Numbered from the stretch's first letter, positions 17,415-26,840 are shown. The stretch: 64,000 nucleotides of DNA from Pseudomonas hormoni (GCF_018502625.1 NZ_CP075566.1:5583001-5647000); one strand, 5' to 3'. Notes: generated by a model not told the origin, from the letters alone. A program made the numbers and translations.

Positions 17415-18311
17415 TCACTGCTTGCCCAACGCAAAGTTGGGCAACGCCCCCACCGGTTGATTGAACTGGTACGGAATCGACACCAGCCCCAACCCGGTAT
17501 TGCGCTGCACCACGAAATGCAGGTGCGGCCCGCTGCTGTTGCCGGTATTGCCCGACAGCGCCAGCGGACTCCCCACCGACACCCGCTGCCCTTCGCGAAC
17601 ACTCACCGACCCTTGCTTGAGGTGCAGGTAAACGCCCATCGTCCCGTCATCGTGCAGCACTCGCACGAAATTGCCTGACGGATCGTTGCCGCGCCCGGTC
17701 TGGGCATTCTCGGTTTTCACCACCACCCCGCCTCGTGCCGCGACGATCGGCGTGCCCTCAGGCATTGCGATGTCCATGGCATAGCGATTCTTTGGACCGA
17801 AGTGGCTGTATTGACCGTTGGCGCCCTGACTGAGTCGAAACGGTCCGCCACGCCAGGGAAACGGGTATCGATAGGCCATGGCAGCCCCTGAGGGATCACC
17901 CAGGGAGTATTCGAATTTGGGGGTATACGCGAGCGGCATCTCGGCTTTCGTGGCCGTGAGCAGCGCCAGACGAATGCTGCTGCGTGCCGGCATGACCCGG
18001 CGAATCGGCCGGCTCGGCGCACCGCTGACGTTCTGCAGTCCGGCGAAACTCAACTCGATCTCAACCGGCGCATACAGGTCATTGCGCACGTAAACGCTGT
18101 CCACGCCCTTCTTCTTCGTGATGACGAGGTACACCTGACGCTCAAGGTGCTCGACCATGCGATCGCGAAAAGTGAACACCTGGGAGCCCTTCGTGGGGCG
18201 GTCGCTGTAGGAGACCACGCCATTGGCATCGGTGGATTTGTAGATGGTCATGGCCATGGTCGAGGTGGACGCCATGAACAGACCACAGAAAAACAGCAGG
18301 CGCGCGAGCAT
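17415..18311 (-). CDS. Exported M23 (LytM)-family protein with N-terminal DUF4124-like region
   Basis: The 298-residue protein has a signal peptide (LLFFCGLFMASTSTMA), a DUF4124-like segment (TIYKSTDANGVVSYSDRPTK) and a C-terminal LytM/M23 peptidase domain (about 180-285). The domain contains YAMDIAMPEGTPIVAARGG, VYLHLKQGS and SSGPHLHFVV. It would act on or regulate peptidoglycan turnover in the periplasm. The usual first zinc ligand (His four residues before the Asp of DIA) is Arg here, while the Asp and HxH remain. Enzymatic activity is therefore uncertain, and it may be a regulatory LytM factor. Confidence 0.88.
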   Translation of the reverse strand: MLARLLFFCGLFMASTSTMAMTIYKSTDANGVVSYSDRPTKGSQVFTFRDRMVEHLERQVYLVITKKKGVDSVYVRNDLYAPVEIELSFAGLQNVSGAPSRPIRRVMPARSSIRLALLTATKAEMPLAYTPKFEYSLGDPSGAAMAYRYPFPWRGGPFRLSQGANGQYSHFGPKNRYAMDIAMPEGTPIVAARGGVVVKTENAQTGRGNDPSGNFVRVLHDDGTMGVYLHLKQGSVSVREGQRVSVGSPLALSGNTGNSSGPHLHFVVQRNTGLGLVSIPYQFNQPVGALPNFALGKQ

Positions 18312-18430
18312 GGGCAGGATTCTGTCGAGTAAGGCCTGGGAAAGAGCCTAGCAGCTGCAATGGACCCGGGTAGTCGGCAGATGTTTCAAAATGGGCAGTT
18401 CAGCGGATGTGTGGTGAATCTGGCGGCCCC

Positions 18431-18493
18431 TTCGCGGGCAAGCCTCGCTACTACAGGTTAGCGTGATCTGTAGGAGCGAGGCTTGCCCGCGAA
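18431..18493. repeat. REP pair (inverted), TTCGCGGGCAAGCCTCGC variant
   Basis: Two near-perfect inverted copies of a 25-base REP variant (TGTAGGAGCGAGGCTTGCCC) are separated by only about 13 bases, giving a compact hairpin between the M23 gene and the receiver protein. Confidence 0.85.
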
Positions 18494-18516
18494 GACGGCT
18501 TGTCAGGCGACGAAGA

Positions 18517-19482
18517 TCACGCGCCTGGAACGAAATGCTTCTGCGCCGTACCCCGTGCGATCAAACGGGAGATGTAATCCAGTTTCTGCGCGTCCTGGTC
18601 GACGAAGCGGAACGTCAGTTGCAGCCATTCGCTGTCGGGTTTCTGTTCGTGGGCGACGATGGCGTGCAGGTAGCCGTTCAGGCGGGCGACTTCGGCGTTG
18701 TCGCCCTGCTCCAGATCGAGCACGGCGCTGTCGAGCACTTGCGGCAGGGCTTCGCTGCGTTTGACCACCAGCAGCGCTTCCTTGAGGCTCAAGGCCTTGA
18801 TCACGCATTGCTGAATGCCGTTCGGCAGGCGCAATTGACCCTGGCCACGACCGCCGGTTGGCGCTGCAGACGCTGCTGGCGCCTTCACCGGCGGGCTGTT
18901 GAGCAAACCGCGGGACGGTACAGCAGCCGCTGGAGCAGGGGCAGGTGCGGCGGCGACAGGTTTGGCAAACGGGTTGGCCGCGACCGGCGCGGCTGCAGGC
19001 GCGACCACAGCAGCCTTGCCGCCGGTCAATGCGCTCAACGAATCGTTGCCGAACGCCGAGTTCATTTTGGTCGGCGCGCTGTTCATCAAGGTATCGAGCT
19101 TGCCGACCTTGTTCAGGGCCTGCTTGACCTTGGTCAGCAACTGCTCGTTGGTGAATGGCTTGCTGACGTAGCCGGAAACCCCGGCCTGGATCGCCTGGAC
19201 GACGTTCTCTTTATCGCCCCGGCTGGTCACCATCACGAACGGCATGGTCTTGAGGTTGTCCTGCTCGCGGCACCAGGTCAGCAGCTCCAGGCCGGACATT
19301 TCCGGCATCTCCCAGTCGCACAGGACCAGGTCGAACGCTTCCCGTGCCAGCAAGGCCTGAGCCTTTTTGCCGTTGACCGCGTCTTCGATCCGAATGCCCG
19401 GGAAGTAGTTGCGCAGGCACTTTTTCACCAGGTCACGAATGAACGACGCATCGTCCACGACCAACACACTGACCTTACTCAT
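18517..19482 (-). CDS. Receiver-domain response regulator with Ala/Pro linker and PilZ-like C-terminus
   Basis: The 321-residue protein has a CheY-like receiver (1-125) with Asp10-Asp11, phospho-acceptor Asp56 (LVLCDWEMP), a conserved Thr/Ser (VMVTSRGD) and Lys in GYVSKPF. A low-complexity Ala/Pro linker (about 160-220) leads to a C-terminal roughly 100-residue beta-rich region (GQLRLPNGIQQCVIKALSLK, WLQLTFRFVDQD) that looks PilZ-like. It sits beside phoU as in other pseudomonads, but no partner kinase is encoded nearby. c-di-GMP binding is not evident because the RxxxR and DxSxxG motifs are absent. Confidence 0.85.
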   Translation of the reverse strand: MSKVSVLVVDDASFIRDLVKKCLRNYFPGIRIEDAVNGKKAQALLAREAFDLVLCDWEMPEMSGLELLTWCREQDNLKTMPFVMVTSRGDKENVVQAIQAGVSGYVSKPFTNEQLLTKVKQALNKVGKLDTLMNSAPTKMNSAFGNDSLSALTGGKAAVVAPAAAPVAANPFAKPVAAAPAPAPAAAVPSRGLLNSPPVKAPAASAAPTGGRGQGQLRLPNGIQQCVIKALSLKEALLVVKRSEALPQVLDSAVLDLEQGDNAEVARLNGYLHAIVAHEQKPDSEWLQLTFRFVDQDAQKLDYISRLIARGTAQKHFVPGA

Positions 19483-19603
19483 CCATCACCCCTTTAAAAA
19501 ATCCCGGCAAGCATACCGCTTTGCTGATGGCACATTGCCAAAAACCTTCAGTCACGCCGGGACTTTTCGTTCGCGGGTGCTGCTTCAAATTCGTAAACCC
19601 CTA

Positions 19604-19633
19604 AACAAAAACGCCCGGCCAAAAGGCCGGGCG
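19604..19633 (-). terminator. Intrinsic terminator of the pst-phoU operon
   Basis: On the minus strand CGCCCGGCC-TTTT-GGCCGGGCG is followed by TTTTTGTTT, just after the phoU stop. It is a strong 9-bp GC stem with a T run. Confidence 0.92.
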
Positions 19634-19649
19634 CTTTACTTGGGCAATA

Positions 19650-20411
19650 CTACTTATCGTCAACTTCGCCCGGAACATTAGCGGTTTCACCACTTGTGCC
19701 TTCAACTTCTTCCTTCATGCGCTTGAGGCCCAGGTGACGCACATCGGTGCCGCGCACCAGGTAAATCACCAGTTCGGAGATATTGCGCGCGTGGTCGCCG
19801 ATCCGTTCCAGCGAACGCAGCACCCAGATAATGCTCAGAACCCGCGAGATAGAGCGCGGGTCTTCCATCATGTAGGTGGCGAGTTCACGCAGGGCGGTCT
19901 TGTACTCGCGGTCGATGATCTTGTCGTACTGCGCCACCGACAACGCCAGGTCGGCGTCGAAGCGGGCAAACGCGTCCAGGGCATCACGCACCATGTTGCG
20001 CACCTGGTCACCGATGTGGCGAACCTCGACGTAACCGCGCGGGGCTTCGCCTTCCTCGCACAACTGGATGGCACGACGGGCGATCTTGGTCGATTCGTCG
20101 CCGATGCGCTCAAGGTCGATCACCGACTTGGAGATGCTGATGATCAGACGCAAGTCGGACGCCGCCGGCTGACGACGGGCCAGAATGCGCAGGCATTCTT
20201 CGTCGATGTTGCGTTCCATCTGGTTGATCTGGTCGTCGATCTCGCGAACCTGCTGGGCCAGGCCGGAGTCGGCCTCGATCAGCGCCGTCACGGCGTCGTT
20301 GACCTGCTTCTCTACCAGCCCGCCCATAGCCAGGAGGTGGCTGCGCACTTCCTCCAGCTCAGCGTTGAACTGCTGGGAGATGTGATGGGTAAGGCCTTCT
20401 TTACTAATCAT
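19650..20411 (-). CDS. phoU: Phosphate signalling regulator PhoU
   Basis: The 253-residue all-helical protein has the duplicated PhoU repeats: FNAELEEVRSHLLAMGGLVE and DLRLIISISKSVIDLERIGD in the first, and LSIIWVLRSLERIGDHARNI in the second. The conserved ERIGD metal-binding motifs are present in both. PhoU links the Pst transporter to PhoR and keeps the Pho regulon off when phosphate is plentiful. It is the last gene of the leftward pstC-pstA-pstB-phoU operon, 71 bases after pstB, and ends in a strong terminator. Confidence 0.97.
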   Translation of the reverse strand: MISKEGLTHHISQQFNAELEEVRSHLLAMGGLVEKQVNDAVTALIEADSGLAQQVREIDDQINQMERNIDEECLRILARRQPAASDLRLIISISKSVIDLERIGDESTKIARRAIQLCEEGEAPRGYVEVRHIGDQVRNMVRDALDAFARFDADLALSVAQYDKIIDREYKTALRELATYMMEDPRSISRVLSIIWVLRSLERIGDHARNISELVIYLVRGTDVRHLGLKRMKEEVEGTSGETANVPGEVDDK

Positions 20412-20482
20412 GTTGGCGTCCTTGGAGCGTCCGGTAAGGTGCGGTGGGCCGCAGCGTCAGTTCAGTGAGCAACCACAGCTTC

Positions 20483-21316
20483 CTAGCCGTAACGACCGGT
20501 GATGTAGTCTTCGGTCTGCTTCTTCGCCGGATTGGTGAACAGGGTATCGGTGTCGCCGAATTCCACCAGTTTGCCCATGTACATGAACGCCGTGTAGTCG
20601 GAAACACGCGCGGCCTGTTGCATGTTGTGGGTCACGATGACGATGGTGAATTTCGATTTCAGTTCGTAGATCAGCTCTTCGACTTTCAGCGTCGAGATCG
20701 GGTCAAGTGCCGAGCACGGTTCATCGAGCAGCAGCACTTCCGGTTCCACGGCGATGGTGCGCGCGATGACCAGACGTTGTTGCTGACCACCGGACAGGCC
20801 CAGTGCCGACTCGTGCAGACGGTCTTTGACTTCGTCCCACAGCGCCGCGCCTTTCAACGCCCACTCGACGGCTTCGTCGAGGATGCGCTTCTTGTTGATG
20901 CCCTGGATGCGCAGGCCGTAGACCACGTTTTCGTAGATGGTTTTCGGGAACGGGTTCGGCTTCTGGAACACCATGCCGACACGACGGCGCAGCTCGGCCA
21001 CGTCTTCGCCCTTGCGGTAGATGTTGTTGCCGTAGAGGTTGATTTCGCCTTCTACGCGGCAGCCGTCAACCAGGTCGTTCATGCGGTTGAAGGTGCGCAG
21101 CAGCGTGGACTTGCCGCAGCCGGACGGGCCGATGAAGGCCGTCACGCGCTGTTTCGGAATGTTCAGGCTGACGTCGTACAGCGCTTGTTTTTCGCCGTAG
21201 AACAGGTTCAGGCCCGGCACTTCGATGGCCACGGTTTCCTGCGCCAGGCTCAGGCTCTGTTTGTCGCGGCCCAGGGCAGACATGTTGATGCCGTGGGTAT
21301 GTGCTTCGTGCTGCAT
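20483..21316 (-). CDS. pstB: Phosphate ABC transporter ATPase PstB
   Basis: The 277-residue ABC ATPase has Walker [10 protein letters not shown] at 63-71, signature LSGGQQQRL, Walker [14 protein letters not shown] and the switch His in VTHNMQQA. It energises high-affinity phosphate import with PstA and PstC. The long N-terminus ([20 protein letters not shown]) has an internal Met that could be an alternative start. A REP pair separates it from pstA. Confidence 0.97.
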   Translation of the reverse strand: MQHEAHTHGINMSALGRDKQSLSLAQETVAIEVPGLNLFYGEKQALYDVSLNIPKQRVTAFIGPSGCGKSTLLRTFNRMNDLVDGCRVEGEINLYGNNIYRKGEDVAELRRRVGMVFQKPNPFPKTIYENVVYGLRIQGINKKRILDEAVEWALKGAALWDEVKDRLHESALGLSGGQQQRLVIARTIAVEPEVLLLDEPCSALDPISTLKVEELIYELKSKFTIVIVTHNMQQAARVSDYTAFMYMGKLVEFGDTDTLFTNPAKKQTEDYITGRYG

Positions 21317-21404
21317 GGGAGGCTCCCTGTGCTGACAAATTCGGTTCTTTGAACCACTGGCCTGGCCAATGGATTACTCAAAATCTGTGTTTGACGCCGA
21401 TCCT

Positions 21405-21491
21405 TGTGGGAGCTGGCTTGCCAGCGATGCAGGCGATGCCGTGTCTCAGTAACACCGCAGTGATGCCATCGCTGGCAAGCCAGCTCCCACA
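21405..21491. repeat. REP pair (inverted) inside the pst operon, TGTGGGAGCTGGCTTGCC variant
   Basis: Inverted copies of TGTGGGAGCTGGCTTGCCAG flank a spacer between pstA and pstB. Because it is transcribed within the operon, it would form a long hairpin in the mRNA. Confidence 0.85.
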
Positions 21492-21500
21492 GGACTTGTA

Positions 21501-23171
21501 TTAGCTGTCCAGCGCTTTGTACTTCTCGCGCAGATGGTTACGGATATAAACGGCCGACAGGTTCAATGTCGCGATCACCAGTACCAGCAGCAGCGCCGTG
21601 GCGTACACCAGCGGTCGTGCGGCTTCGACGTTCGGGCTCTGGAAGCCGACGTCATAAATATGGAAGCCCAGGTGCATGATCTTCTGATCAAGGTGAAGGT
21701 ACGGGTAGTTGCCATCCAGCGGCAGCGACGGCGCCAGTTTCACCACACCCACCAGCATCAGCGGCGCCACTTCACCGGCGGCGCGAGCCACGGCGAGGAT
21801 CATGCCGGTCATCATCGCCGGGCTGGCCATCGGCAGTACGATCTTCCACAACGTCTCAGCCTTGGTCGCGCCGAGGGCCAGCGAGCCTTCACGTACGGTG
21901 CGAGGAATCCGCGCCAGACCTTCTTCGGTGGCCACGATCACCACTGGCACCGCCAGCAGCGCCAGGGTCAGCGACGCCCAGAGCAAACCCGGTGTACCGA
22001 AGGTCGGTGCCGGCAACGCTTCAGGGAAGAACAACCGGTCGACCGAGCCGCCCAGCACATAAACGAAGAAGCCCAGACCGAACACGCCGTAAACGATGGC
22101 CGGAACGCCCGCCAGGTTGTTCACGGCGATGCGGATAATCCGGGTCAGCGCGTTCTGCTTGGCGTATTCACGCAGGTAAACCGCCGCCAGTACGCCGAAC
22201 GGGGTCACGATCATCGCCATGATCAGGGTCATCATCACGGTGCCGAAAATCGCCGGGAAGATCCCGCCTTCGGTGTTCGCTTCACGCGGGTCGTCGCTGA
22301 GGAATTCCCAGACCTTGCTGAAGTAGAAACCGATCTTGGTCATCGTGCCCATGGCGTTCGGCTGGTAGGCGTGAACCACTTTGCCGATGCCGATTTCAAT
22401 CTCTTTGCCGTTCGCATCGCGGGCCGTCAGGGCGTCGCGGTTGAACTGGGCGTGCAGATCGTTCAGGCGCGCTTCAATGTCCTGATACCGTGCGTTCAGC
22501 TCGGCGCGCTCGGATTCCATGTCCGCTTGCGCGGTGGCATCGAGCTTGCCGGCCAGTTCCAGTTTGCGACCGTGCAGACGGATGCGTTCGAGACCGGCGT
22601 TGATCGCGCCGATGTCGACTTTTTCCAACGTCTTGAGCTGCGCGGCGAGTTGGTTGACGCGGGCAACACGGGCCTGCAACTCAGGCCACGCGGCTTCGCC
22701 TTCAGCGATGACTTTGCCGTCCTGTTTGACGTTAACCAGGTAGCCGTAGAAATTGCCCCACTCGCGACGCTCGATGGCCATCAGCTCAGGTGGCGTCTTC
22801 TGGTTGGTCAGCCACTCGCCGACGATCCAGGTGAAGTCGTTGCCGTTCAGGTCACGGTTGCCGACCTTGATCAGCTCGCGGGTCATGAACTCCGGGCCCT
22901 GATCGGGCACCGGCAGCCCGGCGCTTTTCAGGCGCGCGCGCGGCACTTCTTCTTTCTGCACCACTTCACCGATGACCAAGTGATTGGCCTGGCCCGGCAC
23001 GTCGTAGCTGGCGTGAATCAAGTCCGCCGGCCAGAAGTGACCGAGACCGCGCACGGCAATCACCGCCAGCAGGCCAATGGTCATGATGACCGCGATGGAC
23101 ACCGCGCCACCGCTGATCCAGACGCCGGGGGCGCCGCTCTTGAACCATCCATTCAGGGAGTTCTGTTTCAC
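21501..23171 (-). CDS. pstA: Phosphate ABC transporter permease PstA with large periplasmic insertion (DUF3333)
   Basis: This is a 556-residue inner-membrane permease. It has an N-terminal helix (VSIAVIMTIGLLAVIAVRGL), then about 250 extra residues that look periplasmic and partly coiled-coil (residues 50-300, rich in Leu/Glu/Ala). The standard PstA permease core follows (about 310-550), with the EAA-type loop (GSLALGATKAETLWKIVLPM). E. coli PstA is only about 300 residues. The extension is recognised in pseudomonads as DUF3333 and has no assigned role. The gene starts 15 bases after pstC. Confidence 0.95.
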   Translation of the reverse strand: MKQNSLNGWFKSGAPGVWISGGAVSIAVIMTIGLLAVIAVRGLGHFWPADLIHASYDVPGQANHLVIGEVVQKEEVPRARLKSAGLPVPDQGPEFMTRELIKVGNRDLNGNDFTWIVGEWLTNQKTPPELMAIERREWGNFYGYLVNVKQDGKVIAEGEAAWPELQARVARVNQLAAQLKTLEKVDIGAINAGLERIRLHGRKLELAGKLDATAQADMESERAELNARYQDIEARLNDLHAQFNRDALTARDANGKEIEIGIGKVVHAYQPNAMGTMTKIGFYFSKVWEFLSDDPREANTEGGIFPAIFGTVMMTLIMAMIVTPFGVLAAVYLREYAKQNALTRIIRIAVNNLAGVPAIVYGVFGLGFFVYVLGGSVDRLFFPEALPAPTFGTPGLLWASLTLALLAVPVVIVATEEGLARIPRTVREGSLALGATKAETLWKIVLPMASPAMMTGMILAVARAAGEVAPLMLVGVVKLAPSLPLDGNYPYLHLDQKIMHLGFHIYDVGFQSPNVEAARPLVYATALLLVLVIATLNLSAVYIRNHLREKYKALDS

Positions 23172-23186
23172 AGACTTCTACCTTTC

Positions 23187-25475
23187 TTAAAGCGACGAGT
23201 ATTTCTTGCGCAGACGCTGACGAATCAGTTCCGCGAGGGTGTTCATGACGAAGGTGAACAACAGCAGCACCAGCGCCGAGAGGAACAGCACGCGGTAGTG
23301 GCTGCCGCCGACTTCCGATTCGGGCATTTCCACCGCGACGTTGGCGGCCAGCGTTCGCAGACCTTCGAACAGGTTCATTTCCATGACCGGAGTGTTACCG
23401 GTGGCCATCAGCACGATCATGGTTTCACCGACCGCACGGCCCATGCCGATCATCAACGCCGAGAAGATGCCCGGGCTGGCGGTGAGGATCACCACCCGCG
23501 TCATGGTCTGCCACGGCGTGGCACCGAGTGCCAGGGAACCGAGGGTCAGGCCGCGAGGCACGCTGAACACGGCGTCTTCGGCGATGGAGTAGATGTTCGG
23601 GATCACCGCGAAGCCCATGGCCAGACCGACCACCAGTGCGTTGCGCTGGTCGTAGGTAATGCCCAGGTCGTGGGAGATCCACATGCGCATGTCGCCGCCG
23701 AAGAACCAGGTTTCCATGTACGGGCTCATGTACAGCGAGAGCCAGCCCACGAACAGGATCACCGGAATCAGAATCGCGCTCTCCCAACCGTCCGGCACTT
23801 TCAGGCGGATGGACTCAGGCAGGCGACTGAAGACGAAACCCGCCACCAGGATGCCGATCGGCAACAGCATCAGCAGGCTGAAGATGCCCGGCAAATGCCC
23901 TTCTACATAAGGTGCGAGGAACAGGCCGGCGAAGAAACCGAGGATCACCGTCGGCATCGCTTCCATCAGCTCGATCACCGGTTTGACCTTGCGGCGCATG
24001 CCCGGGGCCATGAAGTACGCGGTGTAGATCGCAGCAGCGACGGCCAGTGGAGCGGCCAGCAGCATGGCGTAGAACGCGGCTTTCAGGGTGCCGAAGGTCA
24101 GCGGAGACAAGCTCAGCTTCGGTTCGAAATCGGTGTTGGCGGCGGTCGATTGCCAGACGTATTTAGGCTCGTCGTAGTTCTCGTACCAGACCTTGCTCCA
24201 CAGCGCGCTCCAGGACACTTCCGGGTGCGGGTTGTCGAGCAGCAACGGTTGAATCTTGCCGCCGGCTTCGACAATCACGCGGTTAGCCCGTGGCGACAGA
24301 CCGAAAAGGCCTTGGCCTTCTACGACTTGATCCACCAGCAAGGTGCGGTGCGCGGTGCTGTGGAACACGCCGAGCTTGCCGGAGGCGTCGAGGGCGATGA
24401 AGCCTTTGCGACGTTCTTCGGCGGTGATTTCAACAATCGGCGTGGTGCCCATCTGGAAGGTGCGGATCTGCTTCAGGCGCAGCTCACCATCCGGGTCGCG
24501 GGCCATGAACCATTGGGCCAGACCACCTTTGGAGTCGCCGAGGATCAGCGAGATACCGCCCACCAGTTGGGTACTGGCGGTAATTTCGGCATCGCCGTTT
24601 TCGAGCAACTTGTAGCGACCGTTGAGGCTCTTGTCGCGCAGGCTGAACACGTCGGCTTGCGCACGACCGTTAATCACATACAGCCACTGCTGACGCGGGT
24701 CGACGAAGATGTTCTTCACCGGCTCGGTCATCTGTGGCAGATCGATGCGCTTCTGCTCGTTGGTGATTTCGCCGGTCATCATGTTTTCTTCGCTGGTCAG
24801 CGAGAGCACATTGAGTTGCGAACCGGTGGAACCGACCAGCATCAGGGTCGAATCCGTGGCGTTGAGGCTAACGTGCTCCAGGGCACCGCCCGCCTCGTTC
24901 AGCGCGATCGGGGTTTCGCCGTACGGGTATTCGACGGCCGGCGAGATGGTTTTCTTGCCATCCGGGTAGCTGACTTTATAGGTGTGACGGAACACCAGGG
25001 CCTGACCGTTGGAGAAACCCACCGCGACCAGCGGATGACCGGGCTGGTCTTCGCCGATGGACGTGACGCTGGCTCCCGCCGGGACCGGCAGATCGACGCG
25101 CTTGAGTTCAGCGCCACTGTCGATATCAAAGAACAGCGCCTGCCCTTTGTCGGAAACCCGCATGGCGACCTGGTTCTGCTCTTCCAGGGAGATCATCAGC
25201 GGCTTGCCGGCGTCTTGCATCCAGGCGGGCGTGATGGATTCCTTGGCAGTCAGGTCGGCACCCTGGAACAGGGGCAAGACGACGTAGGCAAGGAAGAAGA
25301 AGATCAGTGTGATCGCGCCAAGAACGGCAAGGCCGCCAACAAGGACGTACCAGCGGGTCAGGCGATCCTTGAGCGCGCGGATACGGCGCTTGCGTTGCAA
25401 CTCAGGCGTATTGAAATCAATTCGCTTGGGGGGATTTGTAGTCATGGTGGAATTGGCCAGATCAGTCATGCGCAC
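23187..25475 (-). CDS. pstC: Phosphate ABC transporter permease PstC with large periplasmic insertion
   Basis: This 762-residue permease has an N-terminal helix (YVLVGGLAVLGAITLIFFFL) followed by about 350 residues that look periplasmic and beta-rich. The permease core (about 470-755) has the loop LTLGSLALGATPWQTMTRVV. E. coli PstC is about 320 residues. The start is ambiguous: a GTG at 25475, an ATG at 25469 (with AGGG before it) or an ATG at 25445. The Pho box at 25492-25509 is so close that a PhoB-dependent transcript would begin near 25470, which favours 25469 or 25445. It is the first gene of pstC-pstA-pstB-phoU. Confidence 0.94.
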   Translation of the reverse strand: MRMTDLANSTMTTNPPKRIDFNTPELQRKRRIRALKDRLTRWYVLVGGLAVLGAITLIFFFLAYVVLPLFQGADLTAKESITPAWMQDAGKPLMISLEEQNQVAMRVSDKGQALFFDIDSGAELKRVDLPVPAGASVTSIGEDQPGHPLVAVGFSNGQALVFRHTYKVSYPDGKKTISPAVEYPYGETPIALNEAGGALEHVSLNATDSTLMLVGSTGSQLNVLSLTSEENMMTGEITNEQKRIDLPQMTEPVKNIFVDPRQQWLYVINGRAQADVFSLRDKSLNGRYKLLENGDAEITASTQLVGGISLILGDSKGGLAQWFMARDPDGELRLKQIRTFQMGTTPIVEITAEERRKGFIALDASGKLGVFHSTAHRTLLVDQVVEGQGLFGLSPRANRVIVEAGGKIQPLLLDNPHPEVSWSALWSKVWYENYDEPKYVWQSTAANTDFEPKLSLSPLTFGTLKAAFYAMLLAAPLAVAAAIYTAYFMAPGMRRKVKPVIELMEAMPTVILGFFAGLFLAPYVEGHLPGIFSLLMLLPIGILVAGFVFSRLPESIRLKVPDGWESAILIPVILFVGWLSLYMSPYMETWFFGGDMRMWISHDLGITYDQRNALVVGLAMGFAVIPNIYSIAEDAVFSVPRGLTLGSLALGATPWQTMTRVVILTASPGIFSALMIGMGRAVGETMIVLMATGNTPVMEMNLFEGLRTLAANVAVEMPESEVGGSHYRVLFLSALVLLLFTFVMNTLAELIRQRLRKKYSSL

Positions 25476-25491
25476 ACCCTAGCGATCCTGT

Positions 25492-25509
25492 ATGACAGAA
25501 AGATGACAA
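25492..25509 (-). promoter_or_regulatory. Pho box of the pstC-pstA-pstB-phoU operon
   Basis: Minus-strand TTGTCAT-CTTT-CTGTCAT has two near-perfect half-sites with a 4-base spacer. It gives the pstCAB-phoU operon its own PhoB-controlled promoter, separate from that of pstS. Confidence 0.88.
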
Positions 25510-25586
25510 TGCAGTGACGCAACAAATCCGCCGCCAGCGGTAACTGGCAGTGGATAGGAAATTTGGGGGGCCGGCGTACCGGCATT

Positions 25587-25678
25587 TGTAGGAGCGGAGC
25601 TTGCTCGCGAAGGCGTCATTACATTCAACATCAATGCTGACTGAACCACCGCTTTCGCAGGCAAGCCTCGCTCCTACA
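25587..25678. repeat. REP pair (inverted), TGTAGGAGCGGAGCTTGCTC variant
   Basis: Imperfect inverted REP copies lie between pstS and pstC. The two arms have diverged (GAGCTTGCTCGCGA against CAGGCAAGCCTCGC). Confidence 0.8.
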
Positions 25679-25700
25679 GGTCCGGGTTTACCCCGGACCT
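25678..25700 (-). terminator. Hairpin after pstS
   Basis: AGGTCCGGG and CCCGGACCT form a perfect 9-bp stem just after the pstS stop. No T run follows on the minus strand, so it may stabilise the pstS mRNA 3' end or attenuate read-through into pstC rather than fully terminate. Confidence 0.5.
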
Positions 25701-25706
25701 AGGGTT

Positions 25707-26708
25707 TTACTTTTTTGCGACTTCAGCGCCGCCTTCCGCAAGACCCAGGTCAGCCAGGGCTTTTGCAGCAACCTTGGCCGGCAGTGGGATGTAGCCGTCT
25801 TTCACCACAACTTCCTGGCCCTGTTTGGACAGAACCAGCTTCACGAACTCGGCTTCCAGCGGGGCCAGAGGCTTGTTCGGGGCTTTGTTGACGTAAACGT
25901 AGAGGAAGCGCGACAGCGGGTACTTGCCGTTCAGGGCGTTTTCTTCAGTGTCTTCGATGAAGTCAGTGCTGCCTTTCTTGGCCAGTGCAACAGTCTTCAC
26001 GCTAGCAGTCTTGTAGCCGATGCCCGAGTAACCGATGCCGTTCAGCGAGGAGCTGATCGACTGCACGACCGAAGCCGAACCTGGTTGTTCGTTGACGTTT
26101 GGCTTGTAGTCGCCTTTGCACAGGGCTTCTTCTTTGAAGTAGCCGTAGGTGCCGGATACCGAGTTACGACCGAACAGCTGAACCGGCTTGTTGGCCAGGT
26201 CGCCGGTCACACCCAGGTCGCCCCAGGTTTTCACGTCGGTTTTAGCGCCGCACAGACGAGTGGACGAGAAGATCGCGTCGACTTGTTCCATGGTCAGGTG
26301 CTGGATCGGGTTGTCTTTGTGTACGAAAACAGCCAAGGCATCCACGGCAACCGGGATAGCGGTTGGCTTGTAGCCGTACTTCTGCTCGAAGGCAGCCAGT
26401 TCGGTGTCCTTCATCTTGCGGCTCATCGGGCCCAGGTTAGAGGTGCCTTCAGTCAGCGCAGGTGGCGCAGTGGCGGAGCCAGCGGCCTGAATCTGGATAT
26501 TTACGTTCGGGTATTCTTTTTTGTAGTTCTCAGCCCACAGGGTCATGAGGTTGGCCAGGGTATCGGAGCCGACGCTGGACAGGTTGCCCGACACACCAGT
26601 GGTCTTGGTGTAGCTCGGGATCGACGGGTCAACAGCGGCGAACGCGTTGGCAGTCGCAACGCCAGCAGCGACAAAAGTCATTGCCGCCATCAAACGCTTC
26701 AGTTTCAT
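25707..26708 (-). CDS. pstS: Periplasmic phosphate-binding protein PstS
   Basis: The 333-residue protein has a signal peptide ([19 protein letters not shown]) and the PstS phosphate-binding loops: [32 protein letters not shown] and the later [14 protein letters not shown]. It delivers inorganic phosphate to PstCA. It has its own Pho-box promoter and is followed by a hairpin and REP pair, allowing much higher expression than the downstream transporter genes. Confidence 0.97.
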   Translation of the reverse strand: MKLKRLMAAMTFVAAGVATANAFAAVDPSIPSYTKTTGVSGNLSSVGSDTLANLMTLWAENYKKEYPNVNIQIQAAGSATAPPALTEGTSNLGPMSRKMKDTELAAFEQKYGYKPTAIPVAVDALAVFVHKDNPIQHLTMEQVDAIFSSTRLCGAKTDVKTWGDLGVTGDLANKPVQLFGRNSVSGTYGYFKEEALCKGDYKPNVNEQPGSASVVQSISSSLNGIGYSGIGYKTASVKTVALAKKGSTDFIEDTEENALNGKYPLSRFLYVYVNKAPNKPLAPLEAEFVKLVLSKQGQEVVVKDGYIPLPAKVAAKALADLGLAEGGAEVAKK

Positions 26709-26775
26709 GCCTTACTCCTAGCAGATAGAGTGTGTTAAGTCGGGGCCAAGTATCAGCAGGCCGTGTGAACACTCT

Positions 26776-26793
26776 ATGGCTGAAATATGACAA
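26776..26793 (-). promoter_or_regulatory. Pho box upstream of pstS
   Basis: Minus-strand TTGTCAT-ATTT-CAGCCAT has 7-4-7 spacing and lies about 68 bases before the pstS ATG. Confidence 0.8.
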
Positions 26794-26840
26794 TTGGATG
26801 AAAGGCCAGCATTCGAGTTTTTTACCGAACAATTCATGCG

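Noticed and set aside
21534..25517. Very long plus-strand open frame (1327 codons) opposite pstA and pstC
   Set aside because: It is His/Arg/Gln-rich, has no recognisable domain, and lies exactly antisense to two certain permease genes. It is a GC-codon shadow.
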